Counted from the stretch's first letter, positions 1-10,290 are shown. The stretch is 61,365 nucleotides of DNA from Bacteroidales bacterium (GCA_030654075.1 JAURYB010000192.1:1-61365); one strand, 5' to 3'. The notes: generated by a model from the sequence alone, not told the origin. Made by a program: numbers and translations.

Positions 1-1010
1 CTGTTTCATACCCTGCATCTCAAAATGGCGGTACTACATCTGCTACTGTCCATTATACCGAGGTGGTACCGGTTGATGTAAATATACATGTTGACACCAA
101 TCCTTTCGACAACAGCGTTGAACATTGCGGAAACAATGTTAACCTGCTTACCGCAGCGGTAGTCGCTACAGAGTCAGCTGAAATTATATCAAAAGAGCTT
201 AATTCACAGAAAGTCGCAAATACTATTATCGGTGGATTTTTCAGTTATATACGTTCGGAGATCAGTCAGCAAATAGCTGAACTTTCACTAAGTATAGATG
301 CACAGACTATGCATCTAAAAGAGTTAATGCAGTCGTGCAGAGCTAAATCAATACAGATGGAAGGCGATTTTAACCGTATAGCAAGCCGTTATGTGAAAAT
401 TTTTGATGACCTGAATAATGAATTGTCAAACAGGATTTTTGCGCTGGATAAACCTGCTTTTACATTTAAGAAAGAAACCGACAACCAAAAAACCAGAACC
501 TCCGAGAATGATTTAGTAAGTACTGTTGCCATATTTGGAAAAGAAAGTAGTGATTTACAATCAAAGATCAGCGCTTCTATTGCAAAAAAAAGGGCACTTG
601 ACACACTCAATCAATCTAAATTATTTTTATGGCAACAAAAAAAGTTAAATACTACTATCCAGCAAAGTATGATTAATGAGAATATTGCTTGTTCGATATA
701 CCTGCCTGTTTGTTTTATCGAAACTAATAATATAAGTAATCAAATCAATAAAAGTGTTTTCAGCACGAATTATCTTTCGGTTTTAAACGAAAAGAGTCAA
801 AAAAACGAATTGATCGAGCAATTTTCATCAAACAAACTTAGTTGGAGTAAATTGAATCCGTTTGACCTAAAGAATATCAGCTTGTATTTTAATACAGAGC
901 TGAACAATAAATCATATGCAAATGATCCACATTCTCTTCGTGTTAGGGAAATGATTCAGAAAATTGCTACAATTAATTCTATTAACGCTATTAATATTCA
1001 ACATAATTAA
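1..1010 (+). CDS. Unrecognised protein, 5' end outside window
   Basis: The frame is open from the third base of the window, so this gene starts upstream; the GTG at 63 is only the first possible start inside the window. The visible ~335 residues have no signal peptide, membrane segment or family motif that I recognise. After an N-terminal stretch rich in Val/Asp/Asn comes a helix-rich middle (about residues 30-210 counted from the GTG) with many Lys, Glu, Gln and Ser and likely coiled-coil character, then a polar Asn/Ser-rich C-terminus. The stop lies 11 bp before the next start, a bactofilin-like gene, so the two are probably co-transcribed. A role together with that polymer-forming protein is inference from context only. 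Confidence 0.7.
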   Translation, partial: VSYPASQNGGTTSATVHYTEVVPVDVNIHVDTNPFDNSVEHCGNNVNLLTAAVVATESAEIISKELNSQKVANTIIGGFFSYIRSEISQQIAELSLSIDAQTMHLKELMQSCRAKSIQMEGDFNRIASRYVKIFDDLNNELSNRIFALDKPAFTFKKETDNQKTRTSENDLVSTVAIFGKESSDLQSKISASIAKKRALDTLNQSKLFLWQQKKLNTTIQQSMINENIACSIYLPVCFIETNNISNQINKSVFSTNYLSVLNEKSQKNELIEQFSSNKLSWSKLNPFDLKNISLYFNTELNNKSYANDPHSLRVREMIQKIATINSINAINIQHN

Positions 1011-1021
1011 AATAGTAGATC

Positions 1022-1996
1022 ATGAAAGAACTTAAAGAACTTCGTTTTAACGAAACAAATATTCAGCTCAAAGACAATTTAGTAAAAGGATCCATCTTGC
1101 CCGAAAAAATTGCTGAACTTGGAAGAACTATAACAATTCAGGGAGACTCGATTATTGAAGGTGCTGTTTACGCTCATAAATTAGAAATCCAACAGGGTGA
1201 TTCCGAAATCCGTGGTGCAGTATTTACCCAGCTCGAAATGTATGTAAATAGTGAAGCGAAAGGAAATATTTCATTTAAAAAAAGCGTGGGCTCAGCGAAT
1301 TCAATAGTATCCAGGGCACTGAATTGCAATTTAATGTTCTATTCTGATATCAATGCCAAAAGTGTTACTTTGTATAACACTTTTGTAGCAGGTAGTATTT
1401 ATGCCGACGAAATAATTTTACAAAATTGTGTAGTTATCGGAGGTGTATTCGCCACACAGAATATCGATATAACCAACTCTATAGTAGGAACTTTTAACAG
1501 TCCGTCAGTTAAGGCCGCTCAGCAAGTATGGTTATTACTTCCGAGTGCTTTTACAATTGAGAAGATCATTTCGATCCCGGGAACAAAATTTTTCAACCTG
1601 AGTTTGGCAGACCTTGGGTCTTTATACAAAGGTTGCCAACAGTCGGTTAATTCCGGTAAAATTGAAATGAACCTCAATACGGATGAAGTCAAAACCACTC
1701 TCACTGGCGAAGACATGCAGAAAACCCTTCGTAGTTATACTGTTGTAGGCAAGGTCTTGGCCGCGGATCTGTTGGATTTTGACAAATTTCAAAATCATTT
1801 TTTACTTACTGCAGCCAGCTTAGGTTCACAATTGCTAAAAAACTATGACCTGGGAGTTAATGATAAAGGCGAACCGGTGACACTTACTTTTGATAAAATC
1901 AGGAATTTCTTTTTCGACATATTGCATGGAAGAATTGAAGTTCAGGAAATTAACGGGAATTTTGACATTTCGGATATTACAGGTAAGTTTAACTAA
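1022..1996 (+). CDS. Bactofilin-like polymer-forming beta-solenoid protein
   Basis: A 324-residue protein without signal peptide or membrane segment. Residues about 40-160 form short regular repeats in which hydrophobic residues alternate with Gly/Asn turns (for example IIEGAVYAHKLEIQQGDSEI and VAGSIYADEIILQNCVVIGG). That is the pattern of the right-handed beta-helix of bactofilins and other polymer-forming cytoskeletal proteins. The C-terminal half (about 165-324) is not repetitive, is predicted mixed alpha/beta, and is longer than in typical bactofilins (about 120-180 residues in all). It ends in QEINGNFDISDITGKFN; a closely related tail recurs as a remnant near 29327-29413. It sits 11 bp after an unrecognised gene and is followed by a strong terminator, so the pair forms a transcription unit. 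The fold assignment is reasonable; the function is unknown. Confidence 0.6.
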   Translation: MKELKELRFNETNIQLKDNLVKGSILPEKIAELGRTITIQGDSIIEGAVYAHKLEIQQGDSEIRGAVFTQLEMYVNSEAKGNISFKKSVGSANSIVSRALNCNLMFYSDINAKSVTLYNTFVAGSIYADEIILQNCVVIGGVFATQNIDITNSIVGTFNSPSVKAAQQVWLLLPSAFTIEKIISIPGTKFFNLSLADLGSLYKGCQQSVNSGKIEMNLNTDEVKTTLTGEDMQKTLRSYTVVGKVLAADLLDFDKFQNHFLLTAASLGSQLLKNYDLGVNDKGEPVTLTFDKIRNFFFDILHGRIEVQEINGNFDISDITGKFN

Positions 1997-2050
1997 TAGT
2001 CAACAAGCAAAAAAATAACGCAATTACACAGACATTAAATAAAAGGACTT

Positions 2051-2080
2051 AAGGACTGGATTTACTTCCGGTCCTTTTTT
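2051..2080 (+). terminator. Rho-independent terminator
   Basis: The arms AAGGACTGGA and TCCGGTCCTT enclose a short loop and run into a T tract. It lies about 55 bp after the bactofilin-like gene. The segment around the right arm is nearly identical to the terminators at 17528-17555 and 34973-35007. Confidence 0.8.
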
Positions 2081-2164
2081 GTTTTCAGGCAGGTTTTCTC
2101 CCTGATCCAAATAAACCAGCACGAAAGAACATTGCACCATTCCTAACTCAATCATTAAAAAGTT

Positions 2165-2172
2165 TATTTTTG
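2165..2172 (+). promoter_or_regulatory. Candidate -7 promoter box for the PUL regulator
   Basis: TATTTTTG matches the Bacteroidetes -7 consensus TAnnTTTG and lies 36 bp before the start of the SusR-like gene. No good -33 TTTG is seen at normal spacing; the nearest ATTG is too far upstream, so this is a moderate call. Confidence 0.45.
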
Positions 2173-2207
2173 CCCCGGCTTCATTACCTCAACTATAACG
2201 GTGTACC

Positions 2208-3899
2208 ATGTCTAACAATGAACACTTCCATTTAGCGGATCCCATTCCCGCTATAAAAAAAGCATTTACCATCTCGATTTGCGCGCTATTTCCCTTATTA
2301 CTTTTTGGAAATAATGATATGGATTCGTTATTAAAAGTATTAGATAAAACTGTTGATAATTACCAGATATACTCTAACCAGAAGGAAGAAAAACTCGACA
2401 AGCTGAAAGAACTTTTGAAAATCACCTCCACCGACCTTCAGAGATTTGCAATTTGTGGGCAATTATACGATGAATACAGATCGTACAAATCTGATTCGGC
2501 TTTAACTTATGCAAGGGTAAAACTGCAAATCGCCGAGAAATTAAATGATATCCATAGCCTCACAAATGCTCGGTTGAATTTAGCAGCAATTATGGGAACA
2601 TCCGGCTTATACAAGGAAGAAATGGACATTTTGAATGGTATAAATATCAGTCAAACGCCCGAATTAAAAGCTTATTATTTCCATATTTACCGAACAGTTT
2701 ATGGTTATATGGCTGATTACACAGTATCAAGTCAGGAAAACATCAGGTACAATCATTTGACAGCTGCTTACCGGGATTCATTATTGGTCGTAAACCCACC
2801 AAGCTCTTCCACGCATATTATGGTAAAGTCAGACCAACTTATAGTTCAAAAAAAATATAATGAAGCATTGGCGCTCTTGATGAATTACTATCCAACTATA
2901 AAAGATGATCTGCATACCCAAGCAATAATTGCTTATAGTATTTCGCTTGCTTATCTTGGCAAAAACGACCGGAAGCTTGAAAAACAATGGTTGGCCATCT
3001 CTTCGATATATGATATTCAATCAGCTACAAAAGAATATATTTCACTCCGAAGGCTGGCTTTCCTGCTCTATGAAGACGGAGATGTTGACAGAGCTTATAA
3101 GTATATCCGGCGTTCCCTGGAAGATGCGCTTTTCTGCAATGCCCGTTTGAGAACATACGAAATTTCGCAGATGCTACCGATTATTGACAAGGCATACCAA
3201 AACCAAACAGATGCCCGGCAGAAACAATTGGTAAAATCATTGGTCAGTATCAGTATCTTGTCTTTGTTTCTGATAATTGCCATACTATTGGTTTACCGTC
3301 AAATGAGGAAACTTTCGTCGGCCCGGAAAGAACTCAGCATCGTAAACGAACAGTTAAATAACCTGAACCATGAGCTGTCGTTGACAAATGAGCAGCTTAA
3401 TAACACAAATGAAACATTGGTCGAAGCCAATCTGATTAAAGAGGAATACATTGGAAGGTATATGGACCAATGCTCTTTGTATATTGATAAGTTGGATGGT
3501 TACCGGCGATTGCTCAATAAAACGGCCGCAGCCGGTAAAATACAGGATTTGTTAACTGCCATTAAATCAAAACAGTTTATTGAGGATGAGCTGGAATTAT
3601 TTTATACCAATTTCGACAGCACTTTCCTTCAGCTTTTCCCCACTTTTGTTGAAGAGTTTAATAACTTACTGGTTGACGCGGAGGACACACAACTAAAACA
3701 GGATGAGCTACTTAACACTGAATTACGGATATTTGCTTTAATCCGCCTGGGAATTAAGGATAGTGTCAAAATATCACATTTTCTTCGTTATTCCTTATCA
3801 ACTATATATAATTACCGGACAAAGCTGAGAAATAAAGCAAAATGCCCCCGGAATGAATTTGAAGACCGGGTAATGCAAATAGGGACTTCTGCAAAATAA
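2208..3899 (+). CDS. SusR/DUF6377-type membrane sensor-regulator of the PUL
   Basis: 563 residues with a likely signal/anchor near 18-33 ([14 protein letters not shown]). A long TPR-like helical region follows (about 60-335, with patterns such as [17 protein letters not shown]). One strong transmembrane helix lies at about 341-363, then a coiled coil (about 365-405, repeated EQLNN motifs). The C-terminal domain (about 500-555) contains [15 protein letters not shown] and [16 protein letters not shown], the shape of a LuxR/GerE-like helix-turn-helix. This is the layout of DUF6377 and SusR-type regulators, which sense oligosaccharides in the periplasm and activate adjacent susCD operons from the inner membrane. 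It stands directly upstream of a susC gene on the same strand, with its own terminator between. It therefore probably controls the dextran-type PUL; the actual inducer is inferred. Confidence 0.8.
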   Translation: MSNNEHFHLADPIPAIKKAFTISICALFPLLLFGNNDMDSLLKVLDKTVDNYQIYSNQKEEKLDKLKELLKITSTDLQRFAICGQLYDEYRSYKSDSALTYARVKLQIAEKLNDIHSLTNARLNLAAIMGTSGLYKEEMDILNGINISQTPELKAYYFHIYRTVYGYMADYTVSSQENIRYNHLTAAYRDSLLVVNPPSSSTHIMVKSDQLIVQKKYNEALALLMNYYPTIKDDLHTQAIIAYSISLAYLGKNDRKLEKQWLAISSIYDIQSATKEYISLRRLAFLLYEDGDVDRAYKYIRRSLEDALFCNARLRTYEISQMLPIIDKAYQNQTDARQKQLVKSLVSISILSLFLIIAILLVYRQMRKLSSARKELSIVNEQLNNLNHELSLTNEQLNNTNETLVEANLIKEEYIGRYMDQCSLYIDKLDGYRRLLNKTAAAGKIQDLLTAIKSKQFIEDELELFYTNFDSTFLQLFPTFVEEFNNLLVDAEDTQLKQDELLNTELRIFALIRLGIKDSVKISHFLRYSLSTIYNYRTKLRNKAKCPRNEFEDRVMQIGTSAK

Positions 3900-3917
3900 C
3901 AATGATCTGTTTCTTTA

Positions 3918-3957
3918 ACAGGGACTTCCTGATAGTCAGGAGTCCCTGTTTTTTTTA
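3918..3957 (+). terminator. Strong rho-independent terminator after the regulator
   Basis: A near-perfect hairpin (ACAGGGACT... paired with AGTCCCTGT, inner arm TCCTGA/TCAGGA) is followed by eight or more T residues. It separates the regulator gene from the susC operon. Confidence 0.9.
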
Positions 3958-4244
3958 TAAATCCACTACATTTATTTACACTAAAATTATCATATAATAT
4001 TTCTTATCAGCTAATTACGATATTTACCAGGCTATAGTCACTACATTTTAAATATACAAATAATTAAAGGTATATTATGGTTGTAGATTTGGCTTTCGAA
4101 ACATTAAAATCACGTTCCCACAACAATTCTAATATTTTCCAGATTTCATTTCTGCTCATAATGGAATTCAATTCTTCAAGCAAAAAACCAGTATCCATTA
4201 AACTCAAATCTAACTAATTAACCAATGATCCAAATCTAATCAAA
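3958..4244 (+). promoter_or_regulatory. Upstream regulatory region of the susC operon
   Basis: About 290 bp of AT-rich sequence between the regulator's terminator and the susC start. It presumably holds the operon promoter and the binding site of the SusR-like regulator. I found no convincing TAnnTTTG box and no clear dyad, so no site is assigned inside it. Confidence 0.4.
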
Positions 4245-7200
4245 ATGAGTAAAAAACACAGTTCAAATTTAATCCGGTATTGTGCACTGTTCCTGTTCCT
4301 CTTTATTGTTTCAGGACATAGTATGGCGCAAAAAATTTCGTTAACCGGAAAAGTTACAGATGCGTCTAATGGAATGCCATTGTTTGGTGTATCTATTGGA
4401 ATTACAGGCACTACCCTGGGAACTATCAGCGATGTGGACGGAAAATTCACTATCCAGGTTCCATCAAAAGATGCTATTCTGGCATTCTCGTCTGTGGGTT
4501 ATATGCCACAGCATGTTGTAGTTGGGGAAAATTCACAGCTCAATATTGCTTTGGTGTTGGAAATGACCCAATTAGAGGAAATTGTTGTGGTTGGGTATGG
4601 CACTCAGCGCAAGAAAGACCTCACAGGTTCTATTGCACTTGTATCAACCAAAGAAATTAAATCTTTAGCTGTTCCCAGTGTCAGCGATGCGCTACAAGGC
4701 CGCGCAGCCGGGGTTCAGGTTATTTCATCAGGAACACCGGGAAGCGATGCAACCATACGTATCCGGGGTGTAGGAACTATAAACAATAATAATCCGCTCC
4801 TGGTAATCGATGGCGTTCCTGTTTCGAGCGGGCTCAATACACTGAATATGAACGACGTTGAATCGATGCAGGTACTTAAAGATGCATCCGCAACTGCTAT
4901 TTATGGTTCCAGAGGAGCCAACGGGGTAGTAATCATAACAACCAAACGTGGCAAAACCGACCGATCTCATCTGGATTTCAATTACTTTTTCGGTATGCAA
5001 AAAGCTACCAATGTAGTTGAGATGCTAAATGCCAGCGAATTTGCTTCACTACATAATGATATTATGGCAAATGCAGGCCTCCTTCAAAATCCTGCGTATG
5101 CCGATCCTGCTTCCTTAGGCGAAGGAACGGATTGGCTTGGCGAATTGTTCAGTCCAGCACCTATGCAAAGCTTTTCACTATCCTATTCCGGCAGCAGTGA
5201 AAAAACAAACGTATATGTTTCAGGTAATTATCTTAGCCAGGATGGTATTGTTACTAACACCGGCTATAAAAAACTAACATTACAATTCAATAGTGATACC
5301 AAGGTTTTTGATAAATTAAGATTTGGCAACAGCCTTACTCTCAACAACGATATTAAAACCAGTGGGAATTATAGTATACGAAATACAATGTTGGCTTTAC
5401 CGACTCAGCCGCTTTACCAGGCAGATGGTAATTATTCAGGTCCTGTTCAGCAACCCATGTGGGATGGTGACATCGTAAATCCTATTGGTATGGCCAGAAC
5501 TGTGGATAATTCCACTTTAGGATATAACCTTATCGGTTCACTTTATGGAGAATATGAAATTATTAAGGGCTTAAAAATCAAATCAACTTTGGGTTTGCAG
5601 GCCAATTTCTGGAACTCACGTACCTGGTCACCTGATTATTATTGGAATTCAAGCATCAACGAAAATTCCTACCTGTATGAACAATACAACAAAAATTTAA
5701 CCTGGCTATGGGATAATACAGCAACATATGAAAAAGCGTTTGGTAAACACAACATCACCTTGCTGGCTGGTATGAGCGCTCAGGAAAATGAATATCATTA
5801 CCTCAACGGCTCAAAACAATCTTTTGCCAGTAATCTAACTCAACAAATGGATAATGGTACACTTCAACCAACATTAGGTGGGAGCATGAGTTCATGGTCA
5901 TTGCTTTCATATATTGGAAGAGCAAATTACAATTATAATGGAAAATATCTGGCAACTGCGACTGTCAGATATGATGGCTCCTCCCGCTTTGGAGAGGGTA
6001 ATAAATGGGGCATGTTTCCATCCGGAAGCGTTGCATGGCGCATCTCTGAAGAGGATTTCATGAAGCCTCTCACTTTCCTCAATTCAATGAAAGTCCGTGC
6101 AGGGTATGGCGTTACAGGCAACCAGGAAATAGGCGACTATTCATTCGCTTCAGCACTCCAGACAATCAAATACAACTTCAACAATTCTGTTGTTAATGCC
6201 GTAGTTCCTTTAATGATGCCAAATCCAAATGTACAATGGGAAGAACAGAGGCAGGCAAATATAGGCATCGATGCTGCAATGTTTAAATCACGGATTGAGG
6301 TAACTATTGATGCATATATTAAAAACACAGATAATATGCTTGTTCCCATGTCGGTACCAGTATCAACCGGCTATTCCGACATATATGTACCGTATATCAA
6401 TGCAGGGGAAATGCAGAATAAGGGTATAGAATTTACAATCGATTCACGTAACCTGATTGGAGATTTTACCTGGAATACTTCATTTAACTTTTCGTATAAC
6501 CAAAATACGGTTAAGAGTTTGAATGATACCGTACCTATGACAAGTGGAAGCATTGGCTTAAATTATAATCTTGCACTTATCCAGGCAGGGCATCCGGTTA
6601 ATGAGTTTTACGGATTTATAATCGATGGCATTTTCCAGACACAGGCTGAAGTTGATGCCCATGCTGTTCAGGTTCCGGGTAATGATCCGTATAACCGTAC
6701 ATCAGCAGGTGATATACGATTCAAAGATCTGAATAACGACGGTGTAATAAACGACCTTGACCGTGCTTTCACCGGTAATCCAAATCCAACATTCATTTTT
6801 GCTCTCAACAACTCATTTAATTATAAAGGATTTGATTTGAGTATATTCCTGCAGGGAGTTGCGGGCAACAAAATCTTTAATGCCAATCGCTTGTATACCG
6901 AAGCAATGTCTGTTGCACAAAACCAGACAATTGAAACACTGAACCGTTGGACAGGCGAAGGTACAAGTAACTCAATGCCAAGAGCCATCTTTAATGATCC
7001 AAATAAAAACACACGTCCTTCTGACCTGTATGTTGAAGATGGTTCCTACCTGAGAATTAAAAACTTAACCTTGGGTTATACATTGCCAGCTAAACTCACT
7101 GAAAAGGCTCATATGTCGTCAGTAAGAGTTTACGCTTCGGGACTGAATATGTACACATTTACAAAGTATACAGGTTTTGACCCTGAAGTAGGTACCAGCG

Positions 7201-7265
7201 GTATTGATAACAACGTGTATCCGGTTACTGCTACTTATAGCTTAGGCGTTAACATTGGTTTCTAA
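4245..7265 (+). CDS. susC: SusC/RagA-type TonB-dependent outer-membrane transporter
   Basis: 1006 residues with a signal peptide ending near SGHSMAQ (about residue 28). A carboxypeptidase-D-regulatory-like domain follows (about 32-105: LTGKVTDASNGMPLFGVSIG), then a TonB-box/plug start (EEIVVVGYGTQRKKDLTGS, about 110-128) and a plug domain with the family motif RIRGVGTINNNNPLLVIDGV. The rest is a 22-strand-type barrel ending in aromatic strands (YSLGVNIGF). The terminal Phe is typical of outer-membrane barrels. It imports glycan oligosaccharides using TonB energy, in complex with the SusD lid encoded 20 bp downstream. Its place between a SusR-like regulator and GH66/GH31 genes points to isomalto-oligosaccharides (dextran) as substrate; that part is inference. 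Confidence 0.97.
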   Translation: MSKKHSSNLIRYCALFLFLFIVSGHSMAQKISLTGKVTDASNGMPLFGVSIGITGTTLGTISDVDGKFTIQVPSKDAILAFSSVGYMPQHVVVGENSQLNIALVLEMTQLEEIVVVGYGTQRKKDLTGSIALVSTKEIKSLAVPSVSDALQGRAAGVQVISSGTPGSDATIRIRGVGTINNNNPLLVIDGVPVSSGLNTLNMNDVESMQVLKDASATAIYGSRGANGVVIITTKRGKTDRSHLDFNYFFGMQKATNVVEMLNASEFASLHNDIMANAGLLQNPAYADPASLGEGTDWLGELFSPAPMQSFSLSYSGSSEKTNVYVSGNYLSQDGIVTNTGYKKLTLQFNSDTKVFDKLRFGNSLTLNNDIKTSGNYSIRNTMLALPTQPLYQADGNYSGPVQQPMWDGDIVNPIGMARTVDNSTLGYNLIGSLYGEYEIIKGLKIKSTLGLQANFWNSRTWSPDYYWNSSINENSYLYEQYNKNLTWLWDNTATYEKAFGKHNITLLAGMSAQENEYHYLNGSKQSFASNLTQQMDNGTLQPTLGGSMSSWSLLSYIGRANYNYNGKYLATATVRYDGSSRFGEGNKWGMFPSGSVAWRISEEDFMKPLTFLNSMKVRAGYGVTGNQEIGDYSFASALQTIKYNFNNSVVNAVVPLMMPNPNVQWEEQRQANIGIDAAMFKSRIEVTIDAYIKNTDNMLVPMSVPVSTGYSDIYVPYINAGEMQNKGIEFTIDSRNLIGDFTWNTSFNFSYNQNTVKSLNDTVPMTSGSIGLNYNLALIQAGHPVNEFYGFIIDGIFQTQAEVDAHAVQVPGNDPYNRTSAGDIRFKDLNNDGVINDLDRAFTGNPNPTFIFALNNSFNYKGFDLSIFLQGVAGNKIFNANRLYTEAMSVAQNQTIETLNRWTGEGTSNSMPRAIFNDPNKNTRPSDLYVEDGSYLRIKNLTLGYTLPAKLTEKAHMSSVRVYASGLNMYTFTKYTGFDPEVGTSGIDNNVYPVTATYSLGVNIGF

Positions 7266-7285
7266 CCTTATTAAAAACGATATTT

Positions 7286-8761
7286 ATGAAATACAAAGTA
7301 TATTTAATCCTTGTCCTTTTCAGTACACTTTTCGCATCGTGTAGTAAGGACTTCCTGGTAAAATCACCGGAATACTCGGTTAATACTGAAAACTTTTACC
7401 AAACAGAAGATGATGCCAATGCAGCAATCAATGGTGCCTATCAGCCCTTGCAATGGCCCAAATTATACAATATGCGTTTGTGGACACCCGATATAATGGC
7501 TGGCAACAGCATTGTTGGTGCTGGTGGAGGCTCCGATGGCCAGGAAACACAGGACCAGGCAAATTTTGTAACTGCAAGTGACAACCAGGGAGTCCTCGAT
7601 CTTTGGCGTGGTCCATGGCCGGGAATCCTCCGGTGCAATATCATACTTCAAAAAGTCCCTGGTATGGCAATCGATGAAGCTATTAAAAACAGGGTATTGG
7701 GTGAAGCCTATTTTCTCAGGGCACAGTACTATTTTATCTTAGTCCGCTTTTTTGGTGATGTACCACTGGTTTTAACTCCTGTTGAACCTGGTGACGACCT
7801 TCGTCCTTTCCGCACTCCTGAATCAGATGTTTACGACCAAATCATTGCTGACTTTACAAAGGCCATAGAACTCTTACCAACCCGCGAAAGCTACAGTGGC
7901 TCCGATCTTGGACGTGCTTCCAAAGGCGCAGCAGAAGGAATGCTCGCTAAAGTTCACCTAACCCTTGGTAACTGGCAACTGGCTGTTGATCATTGCAACG
8001 CTGTAACAACGCTGGGTTATGCGCTTAATACTAACTATGCGAGCAATTTTGATCCGTTAGATAAAAATACCGTTGAATCGCTGTTCGAAATTCAATATAC
8101 AAGTAATGCAGGCCAGAATTTCTGGTCAAACGAAAACCAGGCTTCCTGGCTCAGCACATTTACAGGACCTCGCGGATCAGATATGGTTGCCGGCGGATGG
8201 GGATGGAACCAACCAACCCAGGAATTTATTGATTCCTACGAAACAGGCGATCTGAGAAAAGATGTTACTGTTTTTTACGATGGCTGCCCACAGTTTGATG
8301 GAAAAGACTATCTGAAATCATACTCTATGACAAATTACAATCTGCGTAAATTCCTGGTAACCAAATCTGTTTCACCTTCTTATGACAATAGCCCTATGAA
8401 TTTCCCGGTATTGCGATATGCTGATATTTTATTAATGAAAGCAGAAGCATTAAATGAACTTGGAAGAACTGTTGAAGCTCAGTATCCTCTTAATGAAGTA
8501 CGTAACAGGGCCGGACTTCCTGACATTTCCGGCTTAACAAAGGAAGCCTTCCGTGAAAAAGTTCTTCACGAAAGACGCATGGAACTGGCTTTCGAAGGTC
8601 AGCGCTGGTTCGACCTCGTACGCATTAACAACGGTCAGTATGGCATCGATTTCCTGCTTTCGATCGGCAAATCGAATATGAGTGCAAAATTCCTGCTTTT
8701 CCCTATACCTCAAAAAGAACGTGATGCAAATCCTAATCTAACCCAAAATACCGGGTATTAA
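7286..8761 (+). CDS. susD: SusD/RagB-type glycan-binding lipoprotein
   Basis: 491 residues. The lipoprotein signal peptide ends at Cys19 (TLFASC), placing it on the outer membrane. The N-terminal SusD-like region (SPEYSVNTENFYQTEDDANAAINGAY) and the helical TPR core (GEAYFLRAQYYFILVRFFGDVP) are diagnostic. The C-terminal RagB/SusD region carries NFPVLRYADILLMKAEALNE and RRMELAFEGQRWFDLVR. It forms the lid over the SusC pore and binds the imported oligosaccharide. It is 20 bp after susC and is followed 42 bp later by the SusE/F-like gene, so all three belong to one operon. Confidence 0.97.
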   Translation: MKYKVYLILVLFSTLFASCSKDFLVKSPEYSVNTENFYQTEDDANAAINGAYQPLQWPKLYNMRLWTPDIMAGNSIVGAGGGSDGQETQDQANFVTASDNQGVLDLWRGPWPGILRCNIILQKVPGMAIDEAIKNRVLGEAYFLRAQYYFILVRFFGDVPLVLTPVEPGDDLRPFRTPESDVYDQIIADFTKAIELLPTRESYSGSDLGRASKGAAEGMLAKVHLTLGNWQLAVDHCNAVTTLGYALNTNYASNFDPLDKNTVESLFEIQYTSNAGQNFWSNENQASWLSTFTGPRGSDMVAGGWGWNQPTQEFIDSYETGDLRKDVTVFYDGCPQFDGKDYLKSYSMTNYNLRKFLVTKSVSPSYDNSPMNFPVLRYADILLMKAEALNELGRTVEAQYPLNEVRNRAGLPDISGLTKEAFREKVLHERRMELAFEGQRWFDLVRINNGQYGIDFLLSIGKSNMSAKFLLFPIPQKERDANPNLTQNTGY

Positions 8762-8803
8762 TAACAGGAAAAATTAATTTTCACAAGAAAAAAAACGAAC
8801 GAG

Positions 8804-10270
8804 ATGAACAAACATAACCTATTCACGATTCCTGTTCAAGGTATAAAGGTGCTGAAATCTGGTGCGAGCCGTGTTTTCACGCTGATTCTTACAGGAATGA
8901 TGATCTTCTTTACGTCCTGCCAGAAAGAAGAAGTTACCGATATTGAACTGGCTGGAAATCTTTCACTTTCATCCTCAACTGCCGACATAGTTCTGTCCCA
9001 GATAAATGATGCAAACGTAGCAGTTACTTTTAACTGGACCACAGGAACAAATAACGGAACCGGAGCTTCTATTTCGTATATTTTACAGATTGATAAAGCA
9101 GGAAACAGTTTTGCCAATCCACAGGTATTCGATATGGGCAAAGCCGTTTATGCCAAATCCTTCTCTGTTGAACAATTTAACAGCAGCCTGCTCGAAGAGT
9201 ATGGAGCCGTTGCCGGAGTTGCCATTAATCTTGAGGCACGGGTAATAGCAACAATATATGATTCACCAACCACTGAGCAAATATCGCAGGTTATTTCCAT
9301 CAAAGTAATGCCTTATGAGCCAGTAAGTAAAACTTTGTATATTTTTGGTGATGCTACCGCCAATGGATGGGACGCAACTAAAGCCATAGCTTTAACACCT
9401 GATGCTGACGATCCGACAGTTTTCGTTTTTAAAGGTGCTTTAGGAGTCGGTACGTATAAATTCATTACCACATTGGGTCAGTTATTACCATCCTACAACC
9501 GTGCCACTGACGACAATCATGTTGTTTACCGTACCGGCGACAGCCAACCCGATGATAAATTTACAATAACAGAAGCTTCAGTATACAAAATAACCGTCAA
9601 TTTACTCGATCTTACGACAACTGCTGTTAAACTTGACCTACCTCCTTATGATCAAATTTACATGGTAGGCGATGCAACACCAAATGGATGGGATATTAGT
9701 AATTCAACCGAACTTATCCAGGATCTGGATAATCCTTATATTTTCACGTATATGGGTGTAATGAAAACCGGTGATTTTAAATTCCCTGTGAACCAAAATT
9801 CCGACTGGGGTCAGGATATGTATATGAAACTTACTGATTCTACTATGTACCTGCACCATGGCGGAGATCCGGATGACAATAAATGGACTATAGCAAAAAA
9901 AGGCCACTATATCATTACGCTAAACCTGTTGGATAATACAATTTCGTTAGCCAGAACAAAGCTATTCATGGTTGGAAGTGCCACTCCGATAGGCTGGAGC
10001 ATAGATAAAGCTATTGAGCTGACAGAAGATGCAATCGACGGATGTATCTTTTCATATTCAGGACCTATGGTTGCAGGTGAATATAAATTCCCGGTAAACC
10101 GGAATACCGATTGGGGACAGGATATGTATGAACGAATAGACGACACACATATGTACCGGCATATAGGGGGCGCTGCCGACGACAACAAATGGAGTATCAC
10201 TACTGCCGGTAATTATGTTATCACCGCTAATATTGAAACATTAACACTTAGTACTACAGGTAAAAAATAA
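8804..10270 (+). CDS. SusE/SusF-like surface glucan-binding lipoprotein
   Basis: 488 residues. A hydrophobic signal (about 22-38) ends in FFTSC with Cys39 as the likely lipidation site. An N-terminal SusE-type Ig-like domain follows (about 45-180). Then come three tandem modules beginning LYIFGDATANGWD, IYMVGDATPNGWD and LFMVGSATPIGWS (about 183, 285 and 385). The second and third modules share the TSTMYLHHGG/THMYRHIGG and DDNKW...I motifs and are near copies of each other. These are the starch-binding (CBM-like) modules of SusE and SusF, which hold alpha-glucan at the cell surface. The position directly after susD is the canonical one. It is probably a dextran-binding protein here; the ligand is inferred from the GH66 gene that follows. 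Confidence 0.88.
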   Translation: MNKHNLFTIPVQGIKVLKSGASRVFTLILTGMMIFFTSCQKEEVTDIELAGNLSLSSSTADIVLSQINDANVAVTFNWTTGTNNGTGASISYILQIDKAGNSFANPQVFDMGKAVYAKSFSVEQFNSSLLEEYGAVAGVAINLEARVIATIYDSPTTEQISQVISIKVMPYEPVSKTLYIFGDATANGWDATKAIALTPDADDPTVFVFKGALGVGTYKFITTLGQLLPSYNRATDDNHVVYRTGDSQPDDKFTITEASVYKITVNLLDLTTTAVKLDLPPYDQIYMVGDATPNGWDISNSTELIQDLDNPYIFTYMGVMKTGDFKFPVNQNSDWGQDMYMKLTDSTMYLHHGGDPDDNKWTIAKKGHYIITLNLLDNTISLARTKLFMVGSATPIGWSIDKAIELTEDAIDGCIFSYSGPMVAGEYKFPVNRNTDWGQDMYERIDDTHMYRHIGGAADDNKWSITTAGNYVITANIETLTLSTTGKK

Positions 10271-10290
10271 GGTTTGGATTGGTGAATGTA

